A DNA stretch of 64,000 nt from Sphingomonas sp. 1F27F7B (GTDB lineage Bacteria > Pseudomonadota > Alphaproteobacteria > Sphingomonadales > Sphingomonadaceae). A program made the position numbers and the translations under genes. The notes beneath the pieces are model-generated. The model did not search any database. It worked only from the letters and a program-made list of their open reading frames with translations, and was not told the origin of the DNA. The stretch covers positions 32,935-96,934 of the forward strand of contig NZ_SCMK01000020.1 in the NCBI RefSeq assembly GCF_005503355.1, given 5' to 3'. Below, piece after piece: positions 8,166 to 17,068 of this stretch (position 1 is the first letter of the stretch; each line of letters begins with the position of its first letter).

Positions 8166-8728
8166 CGCTCCACCTCCCCGACTGCTCGGACGGGGAGCTT
8201 GCGGCTCTGGCGCTGGGGGGCCGGCAAGCGGCCTATGGCGAGCTGGTCCGCCGGCATCAGGGCTGGGTACACCGTCTCGTGCGCAGCCATGTCGGTAGCC
8301 CCGACGAGGCGCTCGACGTCACTCAGGCGAGCTTCGTGGCCGCCTTTTCCGCGCTCAGCCGCTATGATGGGACGCGGCCCTTCCCGGTCTGGATGTCGCG
8401 GATCGTCATCAACAAATGCCACGACTGGCGCCGTCGCCGTGCGGTCCGCAATTTCTTTTCCTTCGCCCTTCCTCTGGGCGAAGCCGAACATATCGTCGAC
8501 GACGCCCCCTCGGCCGACCGCGCCCTGGATGCCGAACAGCAACTCGCCGAGGCGATGACGGCGATCGCCGCCCTGCCCGCCTCGCTCAAGGACACGCTCA
8601 TCCTGCGGACGATCGACGAGAAATCGGAAGCCGAAACCGCCGAGATCCTCGGCATCTCCCAGAAGGCCGTCGAGACCCGCCTCTACCGCGCCCGGGCGCG
8701 CCTCGCGGAAAGTTTGAAGAAAGTTTGA
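8162..8728 (+). CDS. ECF sigma factor, CnrH-like
   Basis: A 188-residue sigma-70 family protein with the two ECF domains. Region 2 is at about residues 25-95 (YGELVRRHQGWVHRL, DVTQASFVAAFSAL). Region 4 is at about 130-185 (AEILGISQKAVETRLYRARARL). I chose ATG 8162, which overlaps the sensor stop as ATGA; an upstream start at 7964 would run through the sensor gene in another frame. It should be held by the membrane peptide at 7456 and released when the CnrX-like sensor binds metal. The likely targets are the three promoters carrying CTGCGTATT around copC, this operon and copA. Confidence 0.85.
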   Translation: MTLHLPDCSDGELAALALGGRQAAYGELVRRHQGWVHRLVRSHVGSPDEALDVTQASFVAAFSALSRYDGTRPFPVWMSRIVINKCHDWRRRRAVRNFFSFALPLGEAEHIVDDAPSADRALDAEQQLAEAMTAIAALPASLKDTLILRTIDEKSEAETAEILGISQKAVETRLYRARARLAESLKKV

Positions 8729-8753
8729 GGGGCAGGCGGGTGGGCTGCGTATT
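8729..8753 (+). promoter_or_regulatory. Putative ECF-sigma promoter of copA oxidase
   Basis: GGGG directly after the sigma-factor stop codon, 12 bases, then CTGCGTATT (8745-8753), with the copA start 42 bases further on. It matches the copC promoter in element sequence and spacing. Confidence 0.6.
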
Positions 8754-8795
8754 TCCAATAGGTCCGCCCTCTTTCCGCAAGCTGAGACAAACCGA

Positions 8796-10748
8796 ATGAT
8801 TTCTGCCCTCGACCGCCGCCAGTTCCTTCGCGGCGCGGCCCTCGCCGGTGGTGGCGCCGCATTATCAGCCTGGCTGCCTGCCTGGGCGCAGACCATCTCG
8901 CCGGGGATGCGACCGACGCTACCGACCGTGTCGGGCGAAGACATCACGCTGACCATCGCCCGGCAGTCGATGAGCATCGACGGGCGCCAGTTCCGCGCAA
9001 TCGGTCTCAACGGCACGGTCCCCGCCCCGCTGATCCGGCTGCGCGAAGGCCAGCGCGTGCGGCTCAACGTCGTCAATCAACTCGAGGAGGACAGCTCGAT
9101 CCACTGGCACGGGCTGATCCTGCCGGCCAATATGGACGGCGTGCCGGGCGTGTCTTTTCCGGGCATCAAGCCGGGATCGAACTACCTCTACCAGTTCCCC
9201 GTCGTGCAAAGCGGCACCTACTGGTATCACAGCCATTCGGGCCTGCAGGAGCAGGAAGGCCATTACGGCCCGATCATCATCGACCCCGCCGGTGCCGATC
9301 CGGTCGCCTATGACCGCGAGCATGTCATCGTGCTCGCCGATCACAGCGCACTCTCGCCGCAGGCGATCTTCCGGCGTCTCAAGGTCAACCCCGGCCATTT
9401 CAACTTCCAGCGCCAGACGCTGGCCGGGCTGCTCTCGGGCAAGGACCAGCCACTCAAGGACCGGCTCGACTGGGGCCAGATGCGGATGGACCCCGCCGAC
9501 ATCTCCGATGTCACCGGATCGACCTACACCTATCTCGTCAATGGCCATGGTCCGATGGACAACTGGACCGCGCTCTTCACCCCGGGCGAGCGGGTGCGGC
9601 TGCGCGTCATCAATGCGTCGGCGATGACCACCTTCAACGTCCGCGTACCCGGCCTGCCGCTCAGCATCGTCCAGGCCGACGGGCAGAATGTGGTGCCCGT
9701 CACCGTCGACGAGTTCCAGATCGGTGTCGCCGAGACCTACGACGTCGTTGTCAGCCCAGGCGAGGACAAGGCCTATACTCTTGTCGGCGAGGCCATCGAC
9801 CGCTCGGGTATGGCGCGTGCCACGCTCGCGCCGCGCGCCGGCATGGCTGGCGAGGTGCCTCCCTTACGCAAACGGCCGCTCGCCGACATGAAGGACATGG
9901 GCATGGACATGTCCTCGATGCCGGGCATGGAAGGCATGGACATGTCGGGCGGCGCTATGCGGGGCGTCGATCCGACGGCCGAGAAGAACGCGTCCGCGCG
10001 CCTCGCGACCGGCGCGGCGGCAGCGATGGCGACCATGGACAACAGCGCCATGGCGGGCATGGACCATTCGGGGATGGATCATTCCGCGATGAGCGGGATG
10101 GATCATGGATCGATGGCCGGCATGGACCACGGCGCGATGGGCGCCGATGGCCAGATGGCGGGCATGGATCATGGCGGGCACGCGATGGGTTCGATGAAGA
10201 TGCGCGACTTCTCGAACGCGCCGCAGGTGAAGCGCGATCCGAGCGTCCAGACCATCTCGCCGATGCCCGTCGACCGCACCGGCGAGCCCGGCCAGGGCCT
10301 CACCGACGTCGGCCACAAGGTGCTCGTCTACAAGGATCTGATGGCGCTCGAGCGCAATCCAGACGTGCGCGCGCCGAGCCGCAGCATCGACATCCACCTC
10401 ACCGGCAACATGGAGCGGTTCATGTGGTCGTTCGACGGCGAGAAAATGTCGGACCATCACGAGCCGATCCCGTTCATCGAAGGCGAGCGGGTGCGCGTCA
10501 ATCTCATCAACGACACGATGATGGGGCATCCGATCCACATCCACGGCCATTTCTTCGAGCTGGTGACCGGGCATGGCGACCATGCGCCGCGCAAGCACAC
10601 CGTCATCGTCCAGCCCGGCGGCAAGGTGAGCTGGGACTTCACCGCCGACGCGGTCGGGGACTGGGCCTTCCACTGCCATCTCCTCTACCACATGCATGCA
10701 GGGATGATGCGGGTCGTGAGCGTGCGTCCGAAGGGAGACGCGCAATGA
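8796..10748 (+). CDS. copA: CopA multicopper oxidase (copper resistance system, Tat-exported)
   Basis: A 650-residue periplasmic multicopper oxidase. The Tat signal has RRQFLRG within the first 15 residues. Cupredoxin domains carry the trinuclear/type 1 copper ligands in IHWHG, YWYHSHSG, HPIHIHGH and FHCHLLYHMHAGM. A Met-rich insert at about residues 365-470 has repeated MDHSGM/MDHGSM motifs for Cu(I) binding. It is thought to oxidise Cu(I) to the less toxic Cu(II) and bind copper. Its last codon overlaps copB (ATGA, 10745-10748). It is distinct from the shorter CopA-type oxidase at 26131-27837, so the island holds two. Confidence 0.95.
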   Translation: MISALDRRQFLRGAALAGGGAALSAWLPAWAQTISPGMRPTLPTVSGEDITLTIARQSMSIDGRQFRAIGLNGTVPAPLIRLREGQRVRLNVVNQLEEDSSIHWHGLILPANMDGVPGVSFPGIKPGSNYLYQFPVVQSGTYWYHSHSGLQEQEGHYGPIIIDPAGADPVAYDREHVIVLADHSALSPQAIFRRLKVNPGHFNFQRQTLAGLLSGKDQPLKDRLDWGQMRMDPADISDVTGSTYTYLVNGHGPMDNWTALFTPGERVRLRVINASAMTTFNVRVPGLPLSIVQADGQNVVPVTVDEFQIGVAETYDVVVSPGEDKAYTLVGEAIDRSGMARATLAPRAGMAGEVPPLRKRPLADMKDMGMDMSSMPGMEGMDMSGGAMRGVDPTAEKNASARLATGAAAAMATMDNSAMAGMDHSGMDHSAMSGMDHGSMAGMDHGAMGADGQMAGMDHGGHAMGSMKMRDFSNAPQVKRDPSVQTISPMPVDRTGEPGQGLTDVGHKVLVYKDLMALERNPDVRAPSRSIDIHLTGNMERFMWSFDGEKMSDHHEPIPFIEGERVRVNLINDTMMGHPIHIHGHFFELVTGHGDHAPRKHTVIVQPGGKVSWDFTADAVGDWAFHCHLLYHMHAGMMRVVSVRPKGDAQ

Positions 10749-11932
10749 CCCGCATCCTCACGCCGCTGGTGAGCGCGATCGCCCTTCTCGCCGCCGCACC
10801 CGCCTTTGCCCAGGATCATTCGATGCACGACATGCCCGGCATGGCGCCGCCGGGCGGGGCGCGGCCGGCGCAGGAGAAAAAGAAGGACAAGGCCGCCGCG
10901 CCGCGCCCCAAGCCCACTGCCAGGCCGCGCGCTCAGAAGCCAGCGCCGGACACCATGCCGGCAATGGACCATTCGCAGCACCAGACCACTCCCGCGGCGC
11001 AAGCAAATGCGGCCGGTCAGCCGCAATCCACGTCTCCCGCAATGCCGGAGATGCCGGGCATGGACCACTCCCAGCATCAGGACGGCGCGATGCCCGACAT
11101 GCCCGGGATGGACCATGCGCAGCATGGCCAGACAGCGACGCCGGGAACGCCCGCCATGCCCGGCATGCAAATGACCGGCACCGCACTTCCGGCCGGCAAT
11201 GCGCCCCCGCCGCCGCCCCCAGGCGACCACTTCGCCGATCGGGATTTTCCCGGCGGCGAGATGGCGCGCTCGCGCGACATCATGATGAAGGACAGCGGCG
11301 GCAACAATTTCGGGCAGGTGCTGCTCAACCTGTTCGAGTATCAGGCGCATAGCGGCCGCGATGGCTATCGCTGGGATGGCGAAGGCTTTTACGGCGGCGA
11401 CATCAACCGCCTCTGGCTCAAGAGCGAGGGCGAAGGCGAGTTCGGCCGCGGCATCGACAGCGCCGAGGTGCAGGTGCTCTACAGCCGGGCCATCGACCCC
11501 TATTTCAATCTTCAGGGCGGTATCCGCCAGGACTTCGGCCGCGGGCCCGACCGCACCTACGCGACGATCGGCGTCGAGGGCCTGGCTCCTGGCATGTTCG
11601 AGGTCGAAGGCGCGCTGTTCCTCTCGACCAAGGGCGATGTTCTGGGCCGGGTCGAGGGCTATTACGACCAGCGCATCACCCAGCGCCTGATCTTGCAGCC
11701 GCGCGCCGAGGTCAATTTCGCCGCGCAGGATATTCCGGAGAACGACATCGGTTCGGGGCTGGTCAACATAGAGCTCGGCGCGCGCCTGCGCTACGAATTC
11801 AGCCGCCAGTTCGCACCTTACATCGGCGTTTCCTATCTGCGCAAAGCCGGAGACACGGCGCGGCTGTCGAGGCTTGCGGGCGAGGACGTCCATGCCACCA
11901 GCTTCGTCGCCGGCGTTCGCTTCTGGTTTTAG
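10745..11932 (+). CDS. copB: CopB outer-membrane copper resistance protein
   Basis: A 395-residue protein. The signal peptide ends at AFAQ. Residues 25-165 are a low-complexity Met/His/Pro region with repeats such as MPGMDHSQHQ that bind copper. From about residue 175 it forms the CopB beta-barrel (RLWLKSEGEGEFG, RYEFSRQFAPYIGV) and ends in FWF, a typical outer-membrane terminal aromatic. The start at 10745 overlaps copA by four bases. It should sit in the outer membrane and work with CopA; family members sequester or export copper at the cell surface. Confidence 0.93.
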   Translation: MTRILTPLVSAIALLAAAPAFAQDHSMHDMPGMAPPGGARPAQEKKKDKAAAPRPKPTARPRAQKPAPDTMPAMDHSQHQTTPAAQANAAGQPQSTSPAMPEMPGMDHSQHQDGAMPDMPGMDHAQHGQTATPGTPAMPGMQMTGTALPAGNAPPPPPPGDHFADRDFPGGEMARSRDIMMKDSGGNNFGQVLLNLFEYQAHSGRDGYRWDGEGFYGGDINRLWLKSEGEGEFGRGIDSAEVQVLYSRAIDPYFNLQGGIRQDFGRGPDRTYATIGVEGLAPGMFEVEGALFLSTKGDVLGRVEGYYDQRITQRLILQPRAEVNFAAQDIPENDIGSGLVNIELGARLRYEFSRQFAPYIGVSYLRKAGDTARLSRLAGEDVHATSFVAGVRFWF

Positions 11933-12022
11933 CATCAGGACGGCTGATGGCGGGGGCGAACAAGAGAGCGGGGCGTTACACTCATACCCAGGTCGGCCGG
12001 CGCCGAGCGAAGGAGATACGCC

Positions 12023-12496
12023 ATGGACCATTCGTCCCACATGAACACCCGGAAGATGGGTGCCTATTGGAGCCTTGCCGTTCAGACCGTCATCAGCGGC
12101 GTCATCATGTATCTGGTGATGTTCGTCATGATCGACGGGCTCGACAGCTTCTACAACAACCTCAACATGCTCTACATGACGCTGATGATGGTCGCACCGA
12201 TGGTGGTGCTGATGATCCTCGCCATGCGACACATGTTCGTGTCGAAGGCCGCCAACATCGCGCTGATCGCCGCGTCGCTGGTCGCCTTCTTCGGCAGCTT
12301 TGCACTCATCCGCACCCAGACCACGATCGGCGACACGGCCTTTCTGCGCTCGATGATCCCGCATCATTCCGGGGCGATCCTGATGTGCCAGGAAGCAAAG
12401 CTCAGCGATCCGGAAGTCATCCGGCTTTGCGAAGCGATCAAGCGCTCGCAGCGGCAGGAAATCGACGAGATGAAGGCCATACTCGCGCGGCGCTGA
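12023..12496 (+). CDS. DUF305 membrane protein with His-Met N-terminus
   Basis: A 157-residue protein starting MDHSSHMNTRKM, followed by three membrane helices (about 15-38, 45-68, 77-95) and a C-terminal DUF305-type helical domain with the conserved MIPHHSGAILMC motif. A good ribosome site (AAGGAG) precedes ATG 12023. DUF305 proteins recur in copper and silver resistance clusters and probably bind metal through the paired His and Met/Cys. The fusion to a helical membrane anchor places that motif on one side of the inner membrane. It lies 90 bp after copB on the same strand. Confidence 0.82.
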   Translation: MDHSSHMNTRKMGAYWSLAVQTVISGVIMYLVMFVMIDGLDSFYNNLNMLYMTLMMVAPMVVLMILAMRHMFVSKAANIALIAASLVAFFGSFALIRTQTTIGDTAFLRSMIPHHSGAILMCQEAKLSDPEVIRLCEAIKRSQRQEIDEMKAILARR

Positions 12497-12554
12497 GTGG
12501 CACGGTCGGGCTACGCCCGGATACGTGCGCCCGGCCAGGTATGTGAGCCGGCCG

Positions 12555-14090
12555 ATGGTCGACACGAGGCGCGGGGCGGACGAGATTGCCAGGGAGGTGG
12601 TGCGGCTTGCGCCGTTGTTCCTGCGACAGGCTGGCGGCCATGTCCTGACGCTGCTCGATCCTGCCGGGATCGTGCTGAGCTATAATGAAGAAGGCGAGCG
12701 TGCCGAATGCTGGCCCCTCGATCGCGTCCTGGGACAGCCCCATGACCTGTTCTACCCGCCCGACGAGATTGCGGCCGGCCGCCCGTGCGCAGACCTGGCG
12801 GCCGCCCTTCACGAAGGCACGCTGGAGCGCGAAGCGTGGCGGGTCTGCGAGAACGGAGCGGAGTATCTCGCGCGCCTGACGATCAGCGCCCTGTTCGAAG
12901 GCGACGCACATCGAGGCTTTGCCTGCATCAGTCGCGATGTCACCGACGAGGCGGCGGTCCGGGCGTCAATCGAGACCCGCGAGCAGCATCTCCAGTCGAT
13001 CCTGGCGACCGTCCCCGATGCGATGATCATCATCGACGAGACCGGCGACATCACGTCGTTCAGCGCGGCCGCCCAACGCCTGTTCGGCTATTCGGAAACC
13101 GAGCTCGTCGGCCGCAACGTCTCCTGCCTGATGCCCCAGCCCGATCGCGACCGGCATGACGAATATATCGCGCATTATCTCCAGACCGGCGAGCGCCGGA
13201 TCATCGGCCTCGGCCGCGTCGTGGTCGGCCAGCGCCGCGACGGCTCGACCTTCCCGATGCAGCTGTCGGTTGGCGAGGCCGGTGAAGACGGGCAGCGGTT
13301 GTTCACCGGCTTCATCCGGGATCTCACCGCCAAGGAGCAGGATGAGCTCAGGCTCAAGGAACTGCAGGCAGAGCTGGTCCATGTCTCCCGGCTGAGCGCG
13401 ATGGGCACGATGGCCTCGACCCTCGCGCATGAGCTCAACCAGCCGCTTGCCGCGGTCGCGCTCTATCTCGAGACGATCCGCGACATGCTCGACGAGCGGG
13501 ACGACGAACCCTTCGTGTCGCTACGGTCGGTGATGGATGATGCGGCACAGGAAACGCTGCGGGCCGGCCATATCGTCCGGCGCCTGCGCGATTTCGTCGC
13601 CCGCGGCGAGGTCGACAAGAGCCTCCACGATCTGCCGCAGGTTGTCGCCGAGGCGAGCGAGCTCGCGCTGGTCGGTGCACGCGAGCGCGGCATCCGCAGC
13701 TTCTTCGCGGTCGATCCCGCCGCGACGCCGGTTCTCGTCGACAGGGTGCAGATCCAGCAGGTGCTGGTCAACCTGATGCGCAACGCCATCGAGGCGATGG
13801 CGGCGTGTCCTGTTCGCGACCTCAAGGTAGCGACCAGGTTGCGCCCTGACGGGCTGATCGAGGTGACCGTGGAGGATACCGGCCCCGGCATCGCCGACGA
13901 GGTCCGGGAGCAGCTCTTCACGGCGTTCAAGTCGACAAAGGCCGACGGCATGGGCCTCGGCCTTTCGATCTGCCGGACCATCATCGAAGCGCATGGGGGC
14001 CGTATCTGGATGGAGCGCCCCGACCGCGGCGGCGCGCGCTTTCATTTTACCTTGATCCATGCGCGGGCGGAGGAGGAACATGGGGGATAG
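12555..14090 (+). CDS. fixL: FixL-type PAS histidine kinase with conserved haem ligand
   Basis: About 511 residues, no membrane helices. A degenerate PAS domain (about 20-135) is followed by a second PAS domain (about 137-255) closely matching FixL. Its RHDEYIAHY segment keeps the proximal haem His (H201 here, H200 in Bradyrhizobium FixL), the Tyr three residues on, and the Arg of IGLGRVV; FixL R206 and H214 are replaced by His and Arg. A HisKA domain has H292 in AHELNQPLAA, then N, G1 and G2 boxes (NLMRNAIEAM, DTGPGI, GLGLSICR). It should sense O2 or another haem ligand and phosphorylate FixJ, whose start overlaps its end by 11 bp. A GTG at 12525 is an alternative start. Confidence 0.9.
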   Translation: MVDTRRGADEIAREVVRLAPLFLRQAGGHVLTLLDPAGIVLSYNEEGERAECWPLDRVLGQPHDLFYPPDEIAAGRPCADLAAALHEGTLEREAWRVCENGAEYLARLTISALFEGDAHRGFACISRDVTDEAAVRASIETREQHLQSILATVPDAMIIIDETGDITSFSAAAQRLFGYSETELVGRNVSCLMPQPDRDRHDEYIAHYLQTGERRIIGLGRVVVGQRRDGSTFPMQLSVGEAGEDGQRLFTGFIRDLTAKEQDELRLKELQAELVHVSRLSAMGTMASTLAHELNQPLAAVALYLETIRDMLDERDDEPFVSLRSVMDDAAQETLRAGHIVRRLRDFVARGEVDKSLHDLPQVVAEASELALVGARERGIRSFFAVDPAATPVLVDRVQIQQVLVNLMRNAIEAMAACPVRDLKVATRLRPDGLIEVTVEDTGPGIADEVREQLFTAFKSTKADGMGLGLSICRTIIEAHGGRIWMERPDRGGARFHFTLIHARAEEEHGG

Positions 14091-14703
14091 ACGCGTCATC
14101 CATCTGGTCGACGACGAGGAGAGCATCCGCAAGGCGGCGAGCTTTGCGCTCAAGACCGCGGGCTACGACGTCGTGACCTATGCCTCGGGCGTGGAGTTTC
14201 TCAAGGAGGCGAAGTCGGCGGCCGTCGGCTGCGTCATCCTCGACGTGCGCATGCCCGAGATGGACGGTCTCGAGATTCAGGCCGCCATGGCAGCACGCGG
14301 GGTCAATATGCCGGTCATCGTCCTGACCGGCCATGGCGACGTGTCGGTTGCGGTGCAGGCCATGAAAGGCGGCGCGGTCGACTTTCTCGAGAAGCCCTTC
14401 GAGAAAGCCGCCCTGCTCGGCGCCGTCAGCCGCGCGTTCGCGCGTCTCGACGATGTCGACCTTCGCACTCTGGAAACCTCTGAAGCCGGCGTGCGGGTCG
14501 CTGCACTGACGCCCCGGGAGCGTGAAGTGCTGGAAGGGCTGGCGAACGGCCTGCCCAATAAGACGATCGCCTATGACCTGGGCTGTTCATCGCGAACGGT
14601 CGAGGTCCATCGCGCGAGCCTGATGGCCAAGCTCGAGGTCCGCAATTTGTCCGAAGCCCTGCGGATCGCCTTTGCCGCGGGCATGGGCCGCAAGCCGAAG
14701 TGA
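14080..14703 (+). CDS. fixJ: FixJ response regulator
   Basis: A 207-residue regulator with a receiver domain (D11/D12 pocket, D55 phospho-acceptor in CVILDVRMP, T83, K105) and a C-terminal LuxR-type helix-turn-helix (LTPREREVLEGLANG, SRTVEVHRASLMAKL). ATG 14080 has a strong GGAGGA site; an in-frame ATG at 14059 lacks one. It overlaps the FixL-like kinase gene, so the pair is almost certainly cognate. FixJ normally drives micro-oxic genes such as fixK and cytochrome cbb3, none of which is in this window, so targets are unknown. Confidence 0.92.
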   Translation: MGDRRVIHLVDDEESIRKAASFALKTAGYDVVTYASGVEFLKEAKSAAVGCVILDVRMPEMDGLEIQAAMAARGVNMPVIVLTGHGDVSVAVQAMKGGAVDFLEKPFEKAALLGAVSRAFARLDDVDLRTLETSEAGVRVAALTPREREVLEGLANGLPNKTIAYDLGCSSRTVEVHRASLMAKLEVRNLSEALRIAFAAGMGRKPK

Positions 14704-14739
14704 CTGCGACCTCTACGTAGCGACGGGACGAGGCGCGAT

Positions 14740-15192
14740 ATGCGATCGATGGTGCAATCGTCACACGGGTGTCCGCTTCTCGCAATGCCATCGGTCCGTT
14801 CCACTCAGCATGATGGCAGATACACCATCCTCGTCTCCGACGACGATCCCGGCGTGCGGCGTGGCCTCCAGCTGCTGCTGAGATCGCGCGGCTATGCCGT
14901 GTGGGGATATACGACCGGCCACGCGCTGTTGGCCGACCCCCGCGCGAAGGAGGCAGACTGCGTCATCCTCGACTATCGCATGCCCGACATCGACGGATTC
15001 GCGATGCTGCGTCACCTTCGCGAGATCGGATGGTCGGGACGCGCGATCATGATCTCAGGCTTTCATGACACGCTGCTGGCCTCGCGGGCCGCTGAGGCGG
15101 GCTTCGATCATGTTCTCGCAAAGCCGCTGATCGGCAGGGCTTTGCTCGAAGCGTTGGACCGGCACCGCATCGAGACGCTTCGAAAGCATTGA
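14740..15192 (+). CDS. Single-domain response regulator (receiver only)
   Basis: Up to 150 residues: a receiver domain with the acidic SDDD pocket, the phospho-acceptor Asp in CVILDYRMPDIDG, Ser/Thr in MISGF and Lys in HVLAKPL. No output domain follows. The N-terminus is uncertain: ATG 14740 gives a 28-residue disordered leader, while ATG 14785 gives a compact protein. It follows fixLJ on the same strand by 36 bp, and may act as a phosphate sink for the FixL kinase, like FixT-type or lone receivers in alphaproteobacteria. Confidence 0.8.
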   Translation: MRSMVQSSHGCPLLAMPSVRSTQHDGRYTILVSDDDPGVRRGLQLLLRSRGYAVWGYTTGHALLADPRAKEADCVILDYRMPDIDGFAMLRHLREIGWSGRAIMISGFHDTLLASRAAEAGFDHVLAKPLIGRALLEALDRHRIETLRKH

Positions 15193-15254
15193 ATTGTGGC
15201 GGCCGGCCCCCGGCAGCCTCAGCCCGGCGCGATGTGGAAAGCCGATCTGCGCCG

Positions 15255-15746
15255 TCAAAGCCAGTGGCTACGTTTGAACCGGATGTAGAGCCCAATGCAG
15301 ACCGCAGCGATGACGCCGAGGATGACGAAATATCCCCATTGCGTCTTCAGTTCGGGCATATTCTCGAAATTCATGCCGTAGATTCCGGCAATCGCGGTAG
15401 GCACCGCGAGGATCGCAGCCCGGGCGGCAAGCTAACGGGTGATCGCACCTTGGCGCTGCTGTTCGAGCAGGTGACTCGCCTCGAACACCGAGATCAGGAT
15501 GTCGCGGATGCCGGTGATGGCGCTCTCAACCCTGAGCATGTGATCGTCGAGCTTCGAAATCTGGTGGCCGTTGTCGGCACCTTCCATGGCAAGCGGGTGA
15601 AGGCCGTAATTCCCGGCGATGTCGGCAAGTTCTGTTTCGCTGGGCTGGGACATTTTGATCCACACGAAGTCATCCTTGCCGACGTGCTCGCACGCCGGAT
15701 CGATCAGGGTCGCCGGCCGTAGCCGTTTGCCATTGTGACAAAGAAC
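15255..15746 (-). pseudogene. corA: CorA magnesium/cobalt channel remnant
   Basis: Three lesions in one CorA gene. Reading minus-strand from about 15746, an N-terminal piece (DDFVWIKMSQPS, GLHPLAMEGADNGHQ) jumps straight to the last cytosolic helix (HMLRVESAITGIRDIL), so roughly 150 central residues are missing. An in-frame TAG (15434-15432) then replaces a residue just before the first membrane helix. Beyond it the frame continues perfectly as membrane segment 1, the GMN selectivity motif (IYGMNFENMPEL), and membrane segment 2 ending in RFKRSHWL and TGA 15255. It was a divalent cation channel and is now non-functional. Confidence 0.85.
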
Positions 15747-16168
15747 GGCGGCGGCGACCGGAAGCCGTGTGCCTCGCCTATTGAGACGCGCGCACAAACA
15801 CTCGTCATTCTTCAAGCCCAATCGCAGGAAGAAGAAGGCGGCGCGCAGCAATTCGAGCGAGAGCTTATAGAAAATGCGGCGGAGCGTTGGGTTTCGCAGA
15901 AGGCCGCTCCCGTTCATGACGCGCGTGGCTGGGCGGCGCGCTGCCACATCAAGGGCACGCAGACTGCGAAGGTCTGCGCACCCTTGATTGGCGACCGCGA
16001 GGGTTTTCCTCTCTTGCGATGGTACCAAGCGATTGCCCGTGTGGCGCCTCTGCAATCGTGTCGGATGACTATACCTAAGTATCGGATAACGGCGCTGACG
16101 ACAGGGTTGCCGGGCCCCGGTGAGGCGCGTCGCACCGCGCGGAGACGAAAGCTGGAAGACGGAAAAGC
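15747..16168. other. 422-bp region upstream of the corA remnant, no gene seen
   Basis: An open minus-strand frame continues upstream of the corA remnant but shows no known motif. It includes a hydrophobic LELLRAAFFFLRLG segment that I cannot assign. A 7-bp-arm hairpin (CGCAGAC/GTCTGCG) lies near 15959-15979. The region probably holds debris from the same deletion event that damaged corA. Confidence 0.35.
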
Positions 16169-16999
16169 TCAACTGTCGAAAGCGACCGAGCGCGCGAGCG
16201 CTTCCTGGGACTGCAGAAAGGCGAGCCGCGATTGCAGCGCCGCCTGGACAACGCCGAAAGCGTCACCCCCCAGAGTCACGCGCAGCGGCGGATGGTCGCT
16301 GGTTGCGACATCAACGATCGCTTGCGCGATCTTTTGCGGGTCGAGCGTGTAGAGCTCGTTTCCGGCGGTCTCGAACATCTTGCGGATATGGCCGGCGGGC
16401 GTATCGCGATACGCGGCGATCTCGCTGGCGAATTGCAGATTGTGGCTGAAGCTGGTGCGCGCCCCGCCCGGCTCGATCAGTGTCACGAACAGGTTGAAGG
16501 GTTCAAGCTCCTGGCGGAGGCATTCGCTGAAGCCCTCCAGGCCCCATTTGGCCACATGATAGAGACTGCTCGTCGGAAGCGAGCCCTGACCACTAGCGCT
16601 GGAGATCTGGATGATCCGGCCGCTCCCGCGCAGCCGCATGGCGGGGACAAAGGCGCGGGTGATGTGGATGGGCGCCATGAGATTGAGCGCGATCTGGCCT
16701 TCGACCTCGGCGTCCGACATCTCTTCGGTGGCGCCGATCACGCCGCCGCCGGCGTTGTTGACCAGAATATCGACGGGTCGACGCGCCTGCGCCCGGGCCA
16801 CGACCGCAGCAATATCGTCCTTGACCGTGACGTCGAGCGCTTCGACGCGCAGCTGGCTCGGATATTTCGCCGCGAGATCATCGAGGCTTTCGGGCTTGCG
16901 GGCCGTCGCGGTAAGGTCGTCGCCAGCGGCCAGGATCAGTTCGGCCAGATGGCGGCCGATGCCGCTGGACGCGCCCGTGAGAAACCAGTGATTGGACAT
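16169..16999 (-). CDS. Short-chain dehydrogenase/reductase
   Basis: A 276-residue classical SDR. It has the nucleotide motif TGASSGIGR (residues 8-16), an NNAG motif, and the catalytic Ser with YHVAK. It is an NAD(P)-dependent oxidoreductase of unknown substrate. It is divergent from the TetR gene at 17069, and a palindromic site lies between them, so the TetR protein is the likely repressor of this gene. Such pairs commonly respond to small hydrophobic compounds. Start ATG 16999. Confidence 0.88.
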   Translation of the reverse strand: MSNHWFLTGASSGIGRHLAELILAAGDDLTATARKPESLDDLAAKYPSQLRVEALDVTVKDDIAAVVARAQARRPVDILVNNAGGGVIGATEEMSDAEVEGQIALNLMAPIHITRAFVPAMRLRGSGRIIQISSASGQGSLPTSSLYHVAKWGLEGFSECLRQELEPFNLFVTLIEPGGARTSFSHNLQFASEIAAYRDTPAGHIRKMFETAGNELYTLDPQKIAQAIVDVATSDHPPLRVTLGGDAFGVVQAALQSRLAFLQSQEALARSVAFDS

Positions 17000-17014
17000 A
17001 TGTTACTCCATATA

Positions 17015-17032
17015 TTACCAACTGGTAGGTAA
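17015..17032. promoter_or_regulatory. Putative TetR operator between SDR and regulator
   Basis: TTACC-N8-GGTAA, with an inner ACCA/TGGT, in the 69-bp gap between divergent genes. The size and position suit a TetR-family dimer that controls both promoters. Confidence 0.55.
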
Positions 17033-17068
17033 CTTGAAACCTGGAATGCGTCAATGCTTGGAGGTGTG

